From positions 1-33,669 of the forward strand of contig CAKZHN010000503.1 in the NCBI GenBank assembly GCA_936924235.1: a stretch of 33,669 bases of DNA, given 5' to 3'. The DNA is from an uncultured Rhodoplanes sp. GTDB lineage: Bacteria > Pseudomonadota > Alphaproteobacteria > Rhizobiales > Xanthobacteraceae. Below are positions 23,725-31,124 of this stretch, one piece after another. How positions within the stretch are numbered: position 1 is the stretch's first letter; each line of letters begins with the position of its first letter. A program made the position numbers and the translations under genes. The notes under the pieces were generated by a model. That model had not been told where the DNA came from and searched no databases. It saw nothing but the letters and a program-made list of their open reading frames with translations.

Positions 23725-24693
23725 TTACTCATTGGTCACTTTGATATTCGCCTTCTGCATCACGTCGGTCCATTTCGCGGTCTCGTCGTTCAGGAACTTC
23801 GTGAACTCCTCCGGCGTGCTGCCGTTGGCCTCGGAGCCGAGCTCGGCGAGCCGCTCGAACACCTCGCGCCGGCCGAGCGCAATGCGGATTGCGGTGCTGA
23901 GCTTGCCGACCACATCGGGCGGCGTGCCCTTTGGCGCGAACACGCCGTTGAAGGTGACGCCCTGCACGTCGGGCAGGCCCGCCTCGGCGATCGTCGGCAC
24001 GTCGGGGATCGCGGGCGCGCGCTTGGGCCCGAGCACCGCGAGCGCGCGGAGCTTGCCGGACTCCAGATGCGCGCGCGAATCCGTGAGCTGCATGAAGCCG
24101 ACGTCGACATGGCCGGCCATCAGGTCGTTGATCGCCGGCGCGTTGCCGCGATAGTGCACCTCGGTCCAGGTGATGCCGGTCTTGAGCTTCAAGAGTTCGG
24201 CCATGAAGTGGTTGATGCTGGCGCCGCTCGAGGTGGCGAGCGTCAGCTTGCCGGGGTTCTTCTTCGCGTACTCGATCAGCTCGCTCACGGTCTTCACCGG
24301 CAGCTTCGGCGTCACCAGCAGCACGTTGGTCGCGACCGCGAGCCCGCTCACCGGCGCAAAGGCCTGGTCCCAGCGATACGGCGGCTTCGGCATGGTCATG
24401 GGTCCGAGCAGGATCGAGGCGTTGGAGCCGACGAACAGCGTGTGGCCGTCGGGCGCCGAGCGCGCCACGTATTCGCCTGCGATCAGGCCGCCGGCGCCCG
24501 GCCGGTTCTCGATGATGATCGGCTGGCCGAACACGTCGCCGATGCCGGATTGCAGGATGCGCGTCGAGATGTCGACATTGCCACCGGCCGCGTAGGGCAC
24601 CACGAAGGTGATCGGCTTCGACGGAAACTGCTGCGCGGCCGCGGGCGCCGCGGCGAGCAGCATCAATCCGAGCAGCCAGTGGGTTGCGCGCAT
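23725..24693 (-). CDS. Bug/TctC family periplasmic solute-binding protein
   Basis: A 322-residue precursor with a signal peptide (about 1-20, cleavage near AAAQQ). The Bug-family hallmarks are present: PITFVVPYAAGG in the first strand, GQPIIIENRPGAGG, the PDGHTLFVGSN turn, and PGKLTLATSSGAS. These proteins bind carboxylated solutes; many pair with TctA/TctB tripartite permeases, but none is in this window, and Bug receptors often lie alone beside catabolic genes. Its ligand is probably the compound degraded by the adjacent genes. The ATG has a good GGGAGGA site. It lies 70 bases after the ABM gene in the same leftward run and has a full-length counterpart at 25991-26959. Confidence 0.95.
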   Translation of the reverse strand: MRATHWLLGLMLLAAAPAAAQQFPSKPITFVVPYAAGGNVDISTRILQSGIGDVFGQPIIIENRPGAGGLIAGEYVARSAPDGHTLFVGSNASILLGPMTMPKPPYRWDQAFAPVSGLAVATNVLLVTPKLPVKTVSELIEYAKKNPGKLTLATSSGASINHFMAELLKLKTGITWTEVHYRGNAPAINDLMAGHVDVGFMQLTDSRAHLESGKLRALAVLGPKRAPAIPDVPTIAEAGLPDVQGVTFNGVFAPKGTPPDVVGKLSTAIRIALGRREVFERLAELGSEANGSTPEEFTKFLNDETAKWTDVMQKANIKVTNE

Positions 24694-24763
24694 CGTGTCC
24701 TCCCGTTCTTGTTATCGCGGGCGGACGGTACGGCGAGAGCGTGGGCCGGACAAGATGGGCAGC

Positions 24764-25063
24764 CTAGAATGGCTTCAATGTCTCCCGCACATGCTCGACC
24801 GAGGGCGTGCCGTCGAAGGTGTGCGCCACGAGCTTGCGCCATTCCTGCCAGTCGGCACTGCCGTAGAAATCCTTGGTGTGGTTCTCGACCGTCTCCCAGG
24901 TCAGGAACAGCCGGTAGCGGCTGGGCTTCTCCACCGAGCGCTGCAGCGACATCGCCTTGCAGCCCTTGGCGCGCTTGAAGTAGGGCGCGGCCTTGGCGAC
25001 GCCGGCCTCGAACTCGGCCTCCTGGCCTGCCTTGACGTCGATCTGGGCGATTTCGAGAAACAT
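24764..25063 (-). CDS. ABM-fold (antibiotic biosynthesis monooxygenase-like) protein
   Basis: A 99-residue dimeric-barrel type protein (PF03992). The family layout is clear: FLEIAQIDVKAGQEAEFEA, then PYFKRAKGCKAMSLQRSVEKP, the RYRLFLTWETVENHTKDF strand and helix, and the final SADWQEW with the C-terminal LKPF. Such small proteins act as cofactor-free monooxygenases, haem-degrading enzymes or structural partners. The sequence does not show which. It is first in the leftward operon with the Bug receptor and amidohydrolase, with AGGAG seven bases before the ATG, and it is divergent from the EthD gene group. The 75 bases between 25064 and 25138 should hold both promoters. Confidence 0.88.
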   Translation of the reverse strand: MFLEIAQIDVKAGQEAEFEAGVAKAAPYFKRAKGCKAMSLQRSVEKPSRYRLFLTWETVENHTKDFYGSADWQEWRKLVAHTFDGTPSVEHVRETLKPF

Positions 25064-25138
25064 GCGCGGCTCCTGTGTTCCGTGGAGCGGGATTCCGCCC
25101 GGCTTTCGTTGCGCGCGTCAAGGCGGTAGCCTCCGCCG

Positions 25139-25258
25139 ATGCCTGCCTCGCAACTCGTCTTCTTTCTGGTCTGGCTCGTCGTCGCGCTCGCGGCCGGCGC
25201 TGCGCTCTATGTCGCGTGGCAAAGGCTTTACGCGCGCAAGGGGCAGCGAACACCGTGA
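25139..25258 (+). CDS. 39-residue single-span membrane peptide
   Basis: A short reading frame that is easily missed. It encodes a peptide with one long hydrophobic helix (about 5-28, FFLVWLVVALAAGAALYVAW) followed by a basic tail (RLYARKGQRTP), the layout of a small inner-membrane protein with its C-terminus inside. Its TGA overlaps the GTG start of the EthD gene as GTGA (25255-25258), a usual sign of translational coupling. No strong ribosome site is visible (AAGGCGG lies 12-18 bases upstream). I know of no family. It could instead be a leader peptide whose translation opens the next start. Confidence 0.55.
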   Translation: MPASQLVFFLVWLVVALAAGAALYVAWQRLYARKGQRTP

Positions 25259-25956
25259 GCAGTGTGGGCCCGTCGGTTTTCATCCATCTTCACGGCAGCC
25301 CGGCCGAGGCGGCCGGTCTCGGCGCCGCCGCGGAGCGTGAGCTGCGGCAGCTCAAGCGCAAGCTCGGCCCGCTGGCGTCCGTGCTGGTGCACACGCCGCT
25401 CGCCGTTCCAGGCCAGGACCCGCTGCTGGTCGCGCAGGACGCGCGCCTGCTGCTCTGTCAGATTTATCTCCCCGATGACGCCGCGCTGGCGTCGGCCGGC
25501 GAAGCCATTGCGGCCAGCTTTGCCGGGCTCGCGGCATGGAAGGGCGTCCACGATGTGCACGCCCATGCGATGACCACCGAATGGCTGAAGAACGGTAGCC
25601 CCGAGGATTCCCGCGCACCGACCGAAGCGGTGTCGTTCTTCGTGCAGTATGACGGCCCGGCCGAAAATCCCACGGCGTTCCACGCCTACTATCGTGCGCA
25701 CCACGTGCCGATCGTGTTCCGGATGCCCGGCATCCGCAGCGTCACCTACTATCTGCCGGCGGGCATCAAGCCGCCGCCGGTCGGCCGCGCCGTCGAACGG
25801 CTGCAGATCGTGCAGGCCGTGTTCGATTCCGCGGACGATTTCGTGAAGATGCGCCAGTCAGCGGAGCGCAAGGAAGGCCTGCGCGATTTCGACAACTATC
25901 CGAAGTTCGAAGGCGCGGTGACGCATCAGGTCATGCAGAGCCGCCGCTTCGATTGA
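25255..25956 (+). CDS. EthD-like domain protein
   Basis: A 233-residue protein from a GTG start that overlaps the stop of the small membrane peptide gene. The C-terminal half carries the EthD-type ferredoxin-like fold (PF07110): SFFVQYDGPAENPTAFHAYY, then HHVPIVFRMPGIRSVTYYLP, and a terminal FEGAVTHQVMQS. The N-terminal half (about 5-110) looks like a second, degenerate copy of the same fold (VFIHLHGSPAEAAGL and DAALASAGEAIAASFAG), so it may be a fused dimer. EthD domains occur in monooxygenase and dehydratase systems for ethers, polyketides and aromatics. A longer reading from 25075 is rejected because it contains the divergent promoter region. A Bug receptor gene follows after 34 bases. Confidence 0.8.
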   Translation: MSSVGPSVFIHLHGSPAEAAGLGAAAERELRQLKRKLGPLASVLVHTPLAVPGQDPLLVAQDARLLLCQIYLPDDAALASAGEAIAASFAGLAAWKGVHDVHAHAMTTEWLKNGSPEDSRAPTEAVSFFVQYDGPAENPTAFHAYYRAHHVPIVFRMPGIRSVTYYLPAGIKPPPVGRAVERLQIVQAVFDSADDFVKMRQSAERKEGLRDFDNYPKFEGAVTHQVMQSRRFD

Positions 25957-25990
25957 GCGGGTCGGCGACAGGGATATCGGAGACGGCACG

Positions 25991-26959
25991 ATGCGTTTTG
26001 TCTTTGCACTCGTCGCAGTCGTCGCGGCGCTTTTCGCGGGCGCCGTGGCCGACGCGGCGGACTACCCGGCCAAGCCGATCCGCGTCATTGTGCCCTACGC
26101 CGCGGGCAGCACCGGCGAGGCCGCGCTCCGCGTCATCGCCAACGCGGTCGAGCCGAGGCTCGGCCAGCCGATCATCATCGAGACGCGCCCCGGCGCGGCC
26201 GGCAATCTCGGCGCGGCCTTCGTCGCCAAGTCCGATCCCGACGGTTACACGCTGCTGCTCGGCGCCACCAACAACTTCGCCATCAACCAGCATCTCTATC
26301 CGAACATCGGCTTCGATCCGCTCACGGCCTTCGAGCCGGTCGGCATCCTGGTCGAGCTGCCGTTCTTCATCTACGCCAACCCGCAGCTTCCGGCGAAGAC
26401 GCTCGGCGAGGTCATCCGGCTTGCCAAAGAGAAGCCGAACACCCTGAACTATGCGTCGTCGGGCATCGGCACGCCGATGCACCTCGGCGGCGTGCTGTTC
26501 GGCCATGTCGCCGGCGTCGAGATGACGCACGTGCCGTACCGCAGCAGCTCCCAGTCGGTGACGGCGCTGCTCGCGGGCGACGTGCAGTTCTATATCGGCA
26601 CGGTCCCCGGCGCGCCGCAGCTCGAGCAGGACAACAAGTTGCGGATATTGTCTAGCGCGGGCCCGAAGCGTGCTCCGACCCTGCCGGGCGTGATGTCTGC
26701 CGCGGAAGCCGGACTGCCGAACTTCGAGATCAGCAACTGGTGGGCGCTGGCGGCGCCGCGCGGCACGCCGCAGCCGGTCATCGATGCGCTGTCGCGCGAG
26801 TTTCGCAGCGTGCTGACCGACCAGACCATCAAGGAGCGCCTGCTGCAGATCAACATGGTCGCGATCGGCAACAGGCCCCGGGAGTTCGCCGATCAGATGA
26901 AGCGCGAGTCCGACATGTGGCGGGACGTCATCAAGTCGGCGAACATCACGGTGAATTGA
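25991..26959 (+). CDS. Bug/TctC family periplasmic solute-binding protein
   Basis: A 322-residue precursor with a signal peptide (about 1-22, cleavage near ADAAD). Family motifs: YPAKPIRVIVPYAAGSTGE, GQPIIIETRPGAAGNLGA, KSDPDGYTLLLGATNN, NTLNYASSGIGTP and PRGTPQPVIDAL. The ATG has GGAGA at a good distance. It is the second Bug gene of the region and is clearly diverged from the one at 23725-24693, so the two receptors probably bind different acids. Its last 28 codons and the bases just after its stop resemble the remnant at 28720-28815. The gene is probably co-transcribed with the EthD gene 34 bases upstream; no TctA/TctB genes are seen. Confidence 0.95.
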   Translation: MRFVFALVAVVAALFAGAVADAADYPAKPIRVIVPYAAGSTGEAALRVIANAVEPRLGQPIIIETRPGAAGNLGAAFVAKSDPDGYTLLLGATNNFAINQHLYPNIGFDPLTAFEPVGILVELPFFIYANPQLPAKTLGEVIRLAKEKPNTLNYASSGIGTPMHLGGVLFGHVAGVEMTHVPYRSSSQSVTALLAGDVQFYIGTVPGAPQLEQDNKLRILSSAGPKRAPTLPGVMSAAEAGLPNFEISNWWALAAPRGTPQPVIDALSREFRSVLTDQTIKERLLQINMVAIGNRPREFADQMKRESDMWRDVIKSANITVN

Positions 26960-26980
26960 CGCGGCCTGGACGCGGGCTTG

Positions 26981-26995
26981 ACCAAAAGCGGACAT
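26981..26995. repeat. 15-base recurring motif, copy 1
   Basis: ACCAAAAGCGGACAT lies 141 bases before the histidine kinase start at 27136. It fits the pattern ACCNAAAGCNGACAT, which recurs at 28850-28864 and 30008-30022. All three copies are on the same strand and upstream of a gene. Role unknown; it could be an operator, a repeat remnant or inherited duplicated DNA. Confidence 0.5.
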
Positions 26996-27135
26996 TTTTC
27001 GTCAATAACCGCATTGGCTTCCGGAACGGCGGTCGCCACCTTGATCCGGCTTCTAAGAAAATCGCAAGAACGCTAATATTCGGACTGGCTTTGGGTCGAG
27101 AGCAGTCGCATGTCCGCTCTTTGAGAGGCTGGCCT

Positions 27136-28710
27136 ATGTCAACCACCGAAGTGCCCTTTGAAACCGTTCAGAAATGGCAGGAGATCGTCAACATCATTGC
27201 TGAAATCATGCACGTTCCCTCGGCTCTGGTCATGAAAGTCGAGCCGCCGAACATCAAGGTTTTCGTATCGAGTGAGTCACACAGCAATCCCTATGAAAGG
27301 AACGAGATCGCTCCCCTGAACACAGGTCTCTATTGCGAGACCGTGATGAAAACGCGTCGATCTCTGCTGGTCCCGGATGCACTGCGCGATGAGGATTGGA
27401 ATTCGAACCCCGATATCAAATTGGGGATGATCTCGTATCTGGGTTTCCCGGTCGCTTGGCCGGACGGCGAGATATTCGGCACGATTTGTGTGCTGGACAG
27501 AAAGGAAAACTCCTACAGCGAACTGTACCGCAAATTCGTGTTGCAGTGCCGCGACGTGCTGGAATCGGATCTGAAGACGGTCGCAAAGCTGAGCGGAGAA
27601 TTGACGCGAAGCGAGGCCTATCTGGAGGAAGCCCAGACGCTCAGCCATACGGGGAGCTTCGGCTGGAAGGTTTCCACTGGCGAGATCGCCTGGTCCAAGG
27701 AAACCTTCAGGGTTTTCGGATACGACGCGTCACCTTCCGTCACCTTGGATATGGTCATGCGACGCGTTCATCCGGACGACCGCGCTCTCGTACAGCAGAC
27801 GCTCGACGGCGCGTCCCGGGATGGGAAGGATTTCGATTACGAATATCGGTTGCTGATGCCCGACGGTTCAATCAAGCACGTCCATGTTGTCGCCCACGCG
27901 GTCAAGGATCGGGCGGATGGGGTCGATTTCATTGGCGCGGTCATGGACGTCACCGAGGCGAGACGAGCCGAGCAGCAAATGCATCAGGCCCGGGCGGAGC
28001 TCGCGCATGTCGCTCGCGTGACGATGCTCGGAGAACTTGCCGCCGCGATAGCCCATGAAATCAACCAGCCGCTCACCGCAATCGTGGCCTACGGCCATGC
28101 CGGCTTGCGCTGGCTGGGCCGGAAATCGCCTGATCTCGAAGAGGGCCGGAGTGCATTGAAGGAGATGATCGACAGCGCCACACGGGCTGCGGAGGTCATC
28201 AACCGCCTGCGGGCCATGATGAAGAAATCCCCTGCGCAGAGGGAATTGCTGAACATCAACGACGAAATCCTGGGCGTCCTCGCTCTGGTTGCCGTCGAGT
28301 TTCAGCGAAACCGGGTCGTGCTGCGGACTGAGCTGTCGAATGATCTGCCGCCCCTTCTGGGAGATCGAGTCCAGTTGCAGCAGGTCATTCTCAATCTGAT
28401 CGTGAATGCGATCGATGCCATGAAAGGGATCGACCAGGCGCAGCGCGAGCTGATCGTCATTTCGAGAAAAGATGAATCCAGCGGTATCCTCGTCGAGGTC
28501 CAGGATTCAGGCGCGGGTCTGGAGGGCGTCGCGCTGGACCGTCTGTTTGACGCCTTCTACACGACCAAGCCCGATGGCATGGGAATTGGGCTGGCCGTCA
28601 GCCGGACGATCATTGAGTCGCATGGCGGGCAGCTCCTGGCTTCTCCAAGAGTGCCTAAAGGTGCTGCGTTCCAGTTCCGGCTGCCGACGACCAACCCGGT
28701 GATCGGATGA
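27136..28710 (+). CDS. Soluble GAF-PAS sensor histidine kinase
   Basis: A 524-residue cytoplasmic kinase. A GAF domain (about 10-155) includes EIAPLNTGLYCETVM and LGFPVAWPDGEIFGTICVLD, typical of small-molecule or redox sensing. A PAS domain follows (about 165-285, with GYDASPSVTLDMVMRRVHPDD and a PAC end). The HisKA H-box contains His307 (AAIAHEINQPLTAIV), and the ATPase shows NLIVNAIDAM, DSGAGLEGV and GIGLAVSR. There is no membrane span and no receiver, and no response-regulator gene lies nearby, so it is an orphan kinase. The ATG at 27136 follows GAGAGG by seven bases; a much longer frame from 26740 overlaps the Bug gene and is rejected. The DNA is less GC-rich than the flanks (30 G/C in the 60 bases from 27241). 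Confidence 0.93.
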   Translation: MSTTEVPFETVQKWQEIVNIIAEIMHVPSALVMKVEPPNIKVFVSSESHSNPYERNEIAPLNTGLYCETVMKTRRSLLVPDALRDEDWNSNPDIKLGMISYLGFPVAWPDGEIFGTICVLDRKENSYSELYRKFVLQCRDVLESDLKTVAKLSGELTRSEAYLEEAQTLSHTGSFGWKVSTGEIAWSKETFRVFGYDASPSVTLDMVMRRVHPDDRALVQQTLDGASRDGKDFDYEYRLLMPDGSIKHVHVVAHAVKDRADGVDFIGAVMDVTEARRAEQQMHQARAELAHVARVTMLGELAAAIAHEINQPLTAIVAYGHAGLRWLGRKSPDLEEGRSALKEMIDSATRAAEVINRLRAMMKKSPAQRELLNINDEILGVLALVAVEFQRNRVVLRTELSNDLPPLLGDRVQLQQVILNLIVNAIDAMKGIDQAQRELIVISRKDESSGILVEVQDSGAGLEGVALDRLFDAFYTTKPDGMGIGLAVSRTIIESHGGQLLASPRVPKGAAFQFRLPTTNPVIG

Positions 28711-28719
28711 TGTCGCCTG

Positions 28720-28815
28720 TTGGGGCATCGCCCGAGGGAACTCGCCGATCAGATCAGCCGCGAGTCCGGCATGTGGCGTGAGGTGATCAAGGCGGCGAAC
28801 ATCACGGTGAACTGA
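28720..28815 (+). pseudogene. Remnant of a Bug-family gene 3' end
   Basis: Reading from 28720, 31 codons and a TGA encode a peptide with RPRELADQISRES and MWREVIKAANITVN. The intact Bug protein ending at 26959 finishes with RPREFADQMKRES and MWRDVIKSANITVN: 22 of 28 aligned residues agree. The bases after both stop codons also agree (TGACGCGGCCTGG, then a shared motif). No upstream Bug coding sequence is present, since the histidine kinase gene ends at 28710. This is therefore a truncated second copy of the gene tail. Confidence 0.85.
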
Positions 28816-28849
28816 CGCGGCCTGGGACGCAGGCTATTTGTCGAGTTCG

Positions 28850-28864
28850 ACCCAAAGCAGACAT
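28850..28864. repeat. 15-base recurring motif, copy 2
   Basis: ACCCAAAGCAGACAT, 55 bases before the PF04392 gene start at 28920 and 34 bases after the Bug remnant stop. The same order (Bug tail, TGACGCGGCCTGG, motif) is seen at 26946-26995, so copies 1 and 2 probably descend from one duplicated segment. Confidence 0.5.
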
Positions 28865-28919
28865 TCCCTGCCTTCTACAAAGCAAGTTGGTTCGCTACCA
28901 TGCGCTTCGGGGGGCGGAC

Positions 28920-29906
28920 ATGAGGCGGCGGGAATTCATCGCAGCGCTGGGATGCGCATTGGCGTGGCCAGTCTCGGGGCACGCGCAAAAATCCTCCGAT
29001 CTTCCGCGTGTTGGCGTCCTCATGGGCGCCGCCGAAGACGACATGGGCCGCGCCCGTATGGCCGCATTTATTCGGGGACTTGATAGTGCTGGCTGGAGGC
29101 CGGACGGGACGGTTCGCCTGCACGTTCGATGGGGCGGCGGCGTCCAGCAGGAACTGGACAAGGCAGCCGGCGAAATCGTCGCCGAATCCCCCAACGTCAT
29201 TCTCGCGAACAGCGCACGGGCTGTCGCGGCCATCAATCGTGTGAACAGGCAAATCCCGGTGGTTTTCGTCGCGACCGCCGATCCGGTCGGTCAGGGCCTG
29301 GTGACGGAGCTGGCGCGGCCAGGCGGCAATCTGACGGGCTTCAGCCTGTATGAGTTCTCAATCGTAACAAAAATGCTGGACCTTCTGAAAGCCGTAGCCC
29401 CAAAGACGGAGCGCGTGCTCTTCGTTGCCAATCGAAATACGCCCAGTTTTCCAGGATGGGTTCGAGAGCTGTCGGCGGCGACTGCGAGAATGTCGCTCGC
29501 GCTTGATGCCACCGGGGTGGGAGACTCGGCCAACGATATGGAAAGCAAAATCGACGCTCTGGCGGCGATCTCGCACGCAGCGGTCGTTGCTCCGCCCGAC
29601 GTCTTTATCAGCACGAACCGGGCCCGGCTCATCGCCGCGACGGCCCGCAATCGGGTGCCTGCGATCTATGGATACAGCGCGGCCGCGAGAGAGGGCGGGC
29701 TCATGTCCTATGGGTCGGATATCATCGAGCTTTTCAATCGCGCATCCGTGTATGTGGATCGAATCCTGAAAGGCGAACAGCCATCCAGTCTTCCAGTCCA
29801 GCACCCGACAAAATTCGAGCTGGCGATCAATCTGAAAGCCGCCAAGGCTTTGGGTTTGGACGTTCCGACTTCGGTCTTGCTGAGCGCTGACGAGGTCATA
29901 GAGTGA
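28920..29906 (+). CDS. PF04392 (ABC_sub_bind) periplasmic binding protein
   Basis: A 328-residue precursor with a twin-arginine-like N-terminus (MRRREFIAALG, hydrophobic core, cleavage near GHAQ). The mature part is a type 1 periplasmic-binding fold of the ABC_sub_bind family (PF04392), with RVGVLMGAAED, ILANSARAVAAIN, IPVVFVATADPVGQGLV and PGGNLTGFSL, and a C-terminal phrase KAAKALGLDVPTSVLLSADEVIE. Rhizobiales encode many such genes; ligands are mostly unknown, and no permease or ATPase is near. The ATG follows a GGGGGGCGG site. Its first 25 coding bases are identical to those of the next gene, though the remainder is strongly diverged. The pair seems to be an old tandem duplication. Confidence 0.92.
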   Translation: MRRREFIAALGCALAWPVSGHAQKSSDLPRVGVLMGAAEDDMGRARMAAFIRGLDSAGWRPDGTVRLHVRWGGGVQQELDKAAGEIVAESPNVILANSARAVAAINRVNRQIPVVFVATADPVGQGLVTELARPGGNLTGFSLYEFSIVTKMLDLLKAVAPKTERVLFVANRNTPSFPGWVRELSAATARMSLALDATGVGDSANDMESKIDALAAISHAAVVAPPDVFISTNRARLIAATARNRVPAIYGYSAAAREGGLMSYGSDIIELFNRASVYVDRILKGEQPSSLPVQHPTKFELAINLKAAKALGLDVPTSVLLSADEVIE

Positions 29907-30007
29907 AATCTGTTGCCGGCGCGTTCCGTCCGAAGTCGAGGTCCGTTCCGACGGCAGTTGTCGGGCGACATTGGACATCCCCGGATTGGGGCAAAACGAC
30001 GCATTTC

Positions 30008-30022
30008 ACCGAAAGCCGACAT
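30008..30022. repeat. 15-base recurring motif, copy 3
   Basis: ACCGAAAGCCGACAT, 63 bases before the PF04392 gene start at 30086. The distance to the start is close to that of copy 2 (55 bases), which favours a promoter-linked role or duplicated leader DNA. Confidence 0.5.
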
Positions 30023-30085
30023 CGCTCGACCCCTTCCAAAGTGCCGATTTGAGCCGTTACGATCTTTTCTTGCTTGGGGGCGAGC

Positions 30086-31063
30086 ATGAGGCGGCGGGAA
30101 TTCATCGCAGGACTCGGCGGCATGGCGGCATGGCCGCTCGCCGCTCACGCGCAGCAGTATCCTTCGATTGGGTACCTGATGATTGCTCCCCGAGGCTCAT
30201 CTCCTCTGGTTGATGGGGGATTTTTCCGCGGTCTTGCCGAAGCAGGGTTCAGCGAGGGGCGAAACATCAAAATTGAATACCGTTCCGCCGATGGTCAGGT
30301 TGACCGGCTGCCCGCACTCGCGTCCGATCTGGTCGCTCGCAACGTGAAGCTCATCGCGGCCATGGGTGGTAGCGCATCGCCGCTTGCAGCCAAGGCAGCG
30401 ACCACGACGATACCGATTGTGTTCACCACAGGAGATGTGGACCCGGTGCAAGTTGGTCTCGTCGAGAGCCTGGCGCGCCCCGGCCGCAACGTGACTGGGG
30501 TCAGTTTTCTGGGCGGGATGCTGGGTGCCAAGCGGCTGGAGATGCTGCGCGAACTTGTGCCTCAAGCAACAACCATCGGCGTTTTGATAAATCCGCAAAA
30601 CCGCGCCAGCCGGGCGGACGCGGAAGAATTGCAGGCCGCGGTTGTTGCGGGTCACCAGCGTCTCGTGGCGGTGACTGCGGGACCAGCGGATGAGTTGGCG
30701 GCAGCATTGGATGGCGCCCGGCAGCAGAATATCGACGCGCTGGTTGTCACCGCTGATCCGACCTTCACAATTCGTCGAACGGAGCTTGCAGTGCTGCTCG
30801 CTCGGCACGGCATTCCGGCAATCTTTCAATGGAATTTGTTTGTCGCGGCTGGCGGTCTGATGAGCTATGGCGCTGATCTGTCGGACGGGTACCGGCAGGC
30901 CGGCCTGTACAGCGGCCGTGTGCTCAAGGGCGAGAAGCCCGCCGATTTGCCCGTTGTTCAGCCCACCAAGTTCACCTTCGCGATAAACCTCAGGACGGCT
31001 CGCGCGCTCGGCCTCAACGTGCCGCCGACGCTGCTCGCCCGCGCCGACGAGGTGATCGAATAG
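30086..31063 (+). CDS. PF04392 (ABC_sub_bind) periplasmic binding protein
   Basis: A 325-residue precursor, the second member of the tandem pair. The N-terminus (MRRREFIAGLGG, cleavage near AHAQQ) is the common leader of this Rhizobiales family. Mature features: PSIGYLMIAPRG, GLAEAGFSEGRNIKIEYR, IPIVFTTGDVDPVQVGLVES, PGRNVTGVSFLGG, and the ending RTARALGLNVPPTLLARADEVIE. It fits the usual 325-residue family length. Unlike its neighbour it keeps the typical GYxxxxxP opening and the EGRNIKIEYR phrase, so it looks like the more canonical copy. The ATG follows GGGGGCGAGC. It is an orphan receptor; partner permease genes must lie elsewhere, if any. It ends 61 bases before the convergent metal-permease gene. 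Confidence 0.94.
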   Translation: MRRREFIAGLGGMAAWPLAAHAQQYPSIGYLMIAPRGSSPLVDGGFFRGLAEAGFSEGRNIKIEYRSADGQVDRLPALASDLVARNVKLIAAMGGSASPLAAKAATTTIPIVFTTGDVDPVQVGLVESLARPGRNVTGVSFLGGMLGAKRLEMLRELVPQATTIGVLINPQNRASRADAEELQAAVVAGHQRLVAVTAGPADELAAALDGARQQNIDALVVTADPTFTIRRTELAVLLARHGIPAIFQWNLFVAAGGLMSYGADLSDGYRQAGLYSGRVLKGEKPADLPVVQPTKFTFAINLRTARALGLNVPPTLLARADEVIE

Positions 31064-31124
31064 TTGAGTCAGGCCCGCTCGAAGCCTTGCTACGTCGTGA
31101 TCACCTCGGCGAACTGCTCGCCCT

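Noticed and set aside
26740..27135. 132-residue N-terminal extension of the GAF-PAS kinase
   Set aside because: It overlaps the Bug gene out of frame, while the ATG at 27136 has a ribosome site and starts the GAF domain properly.
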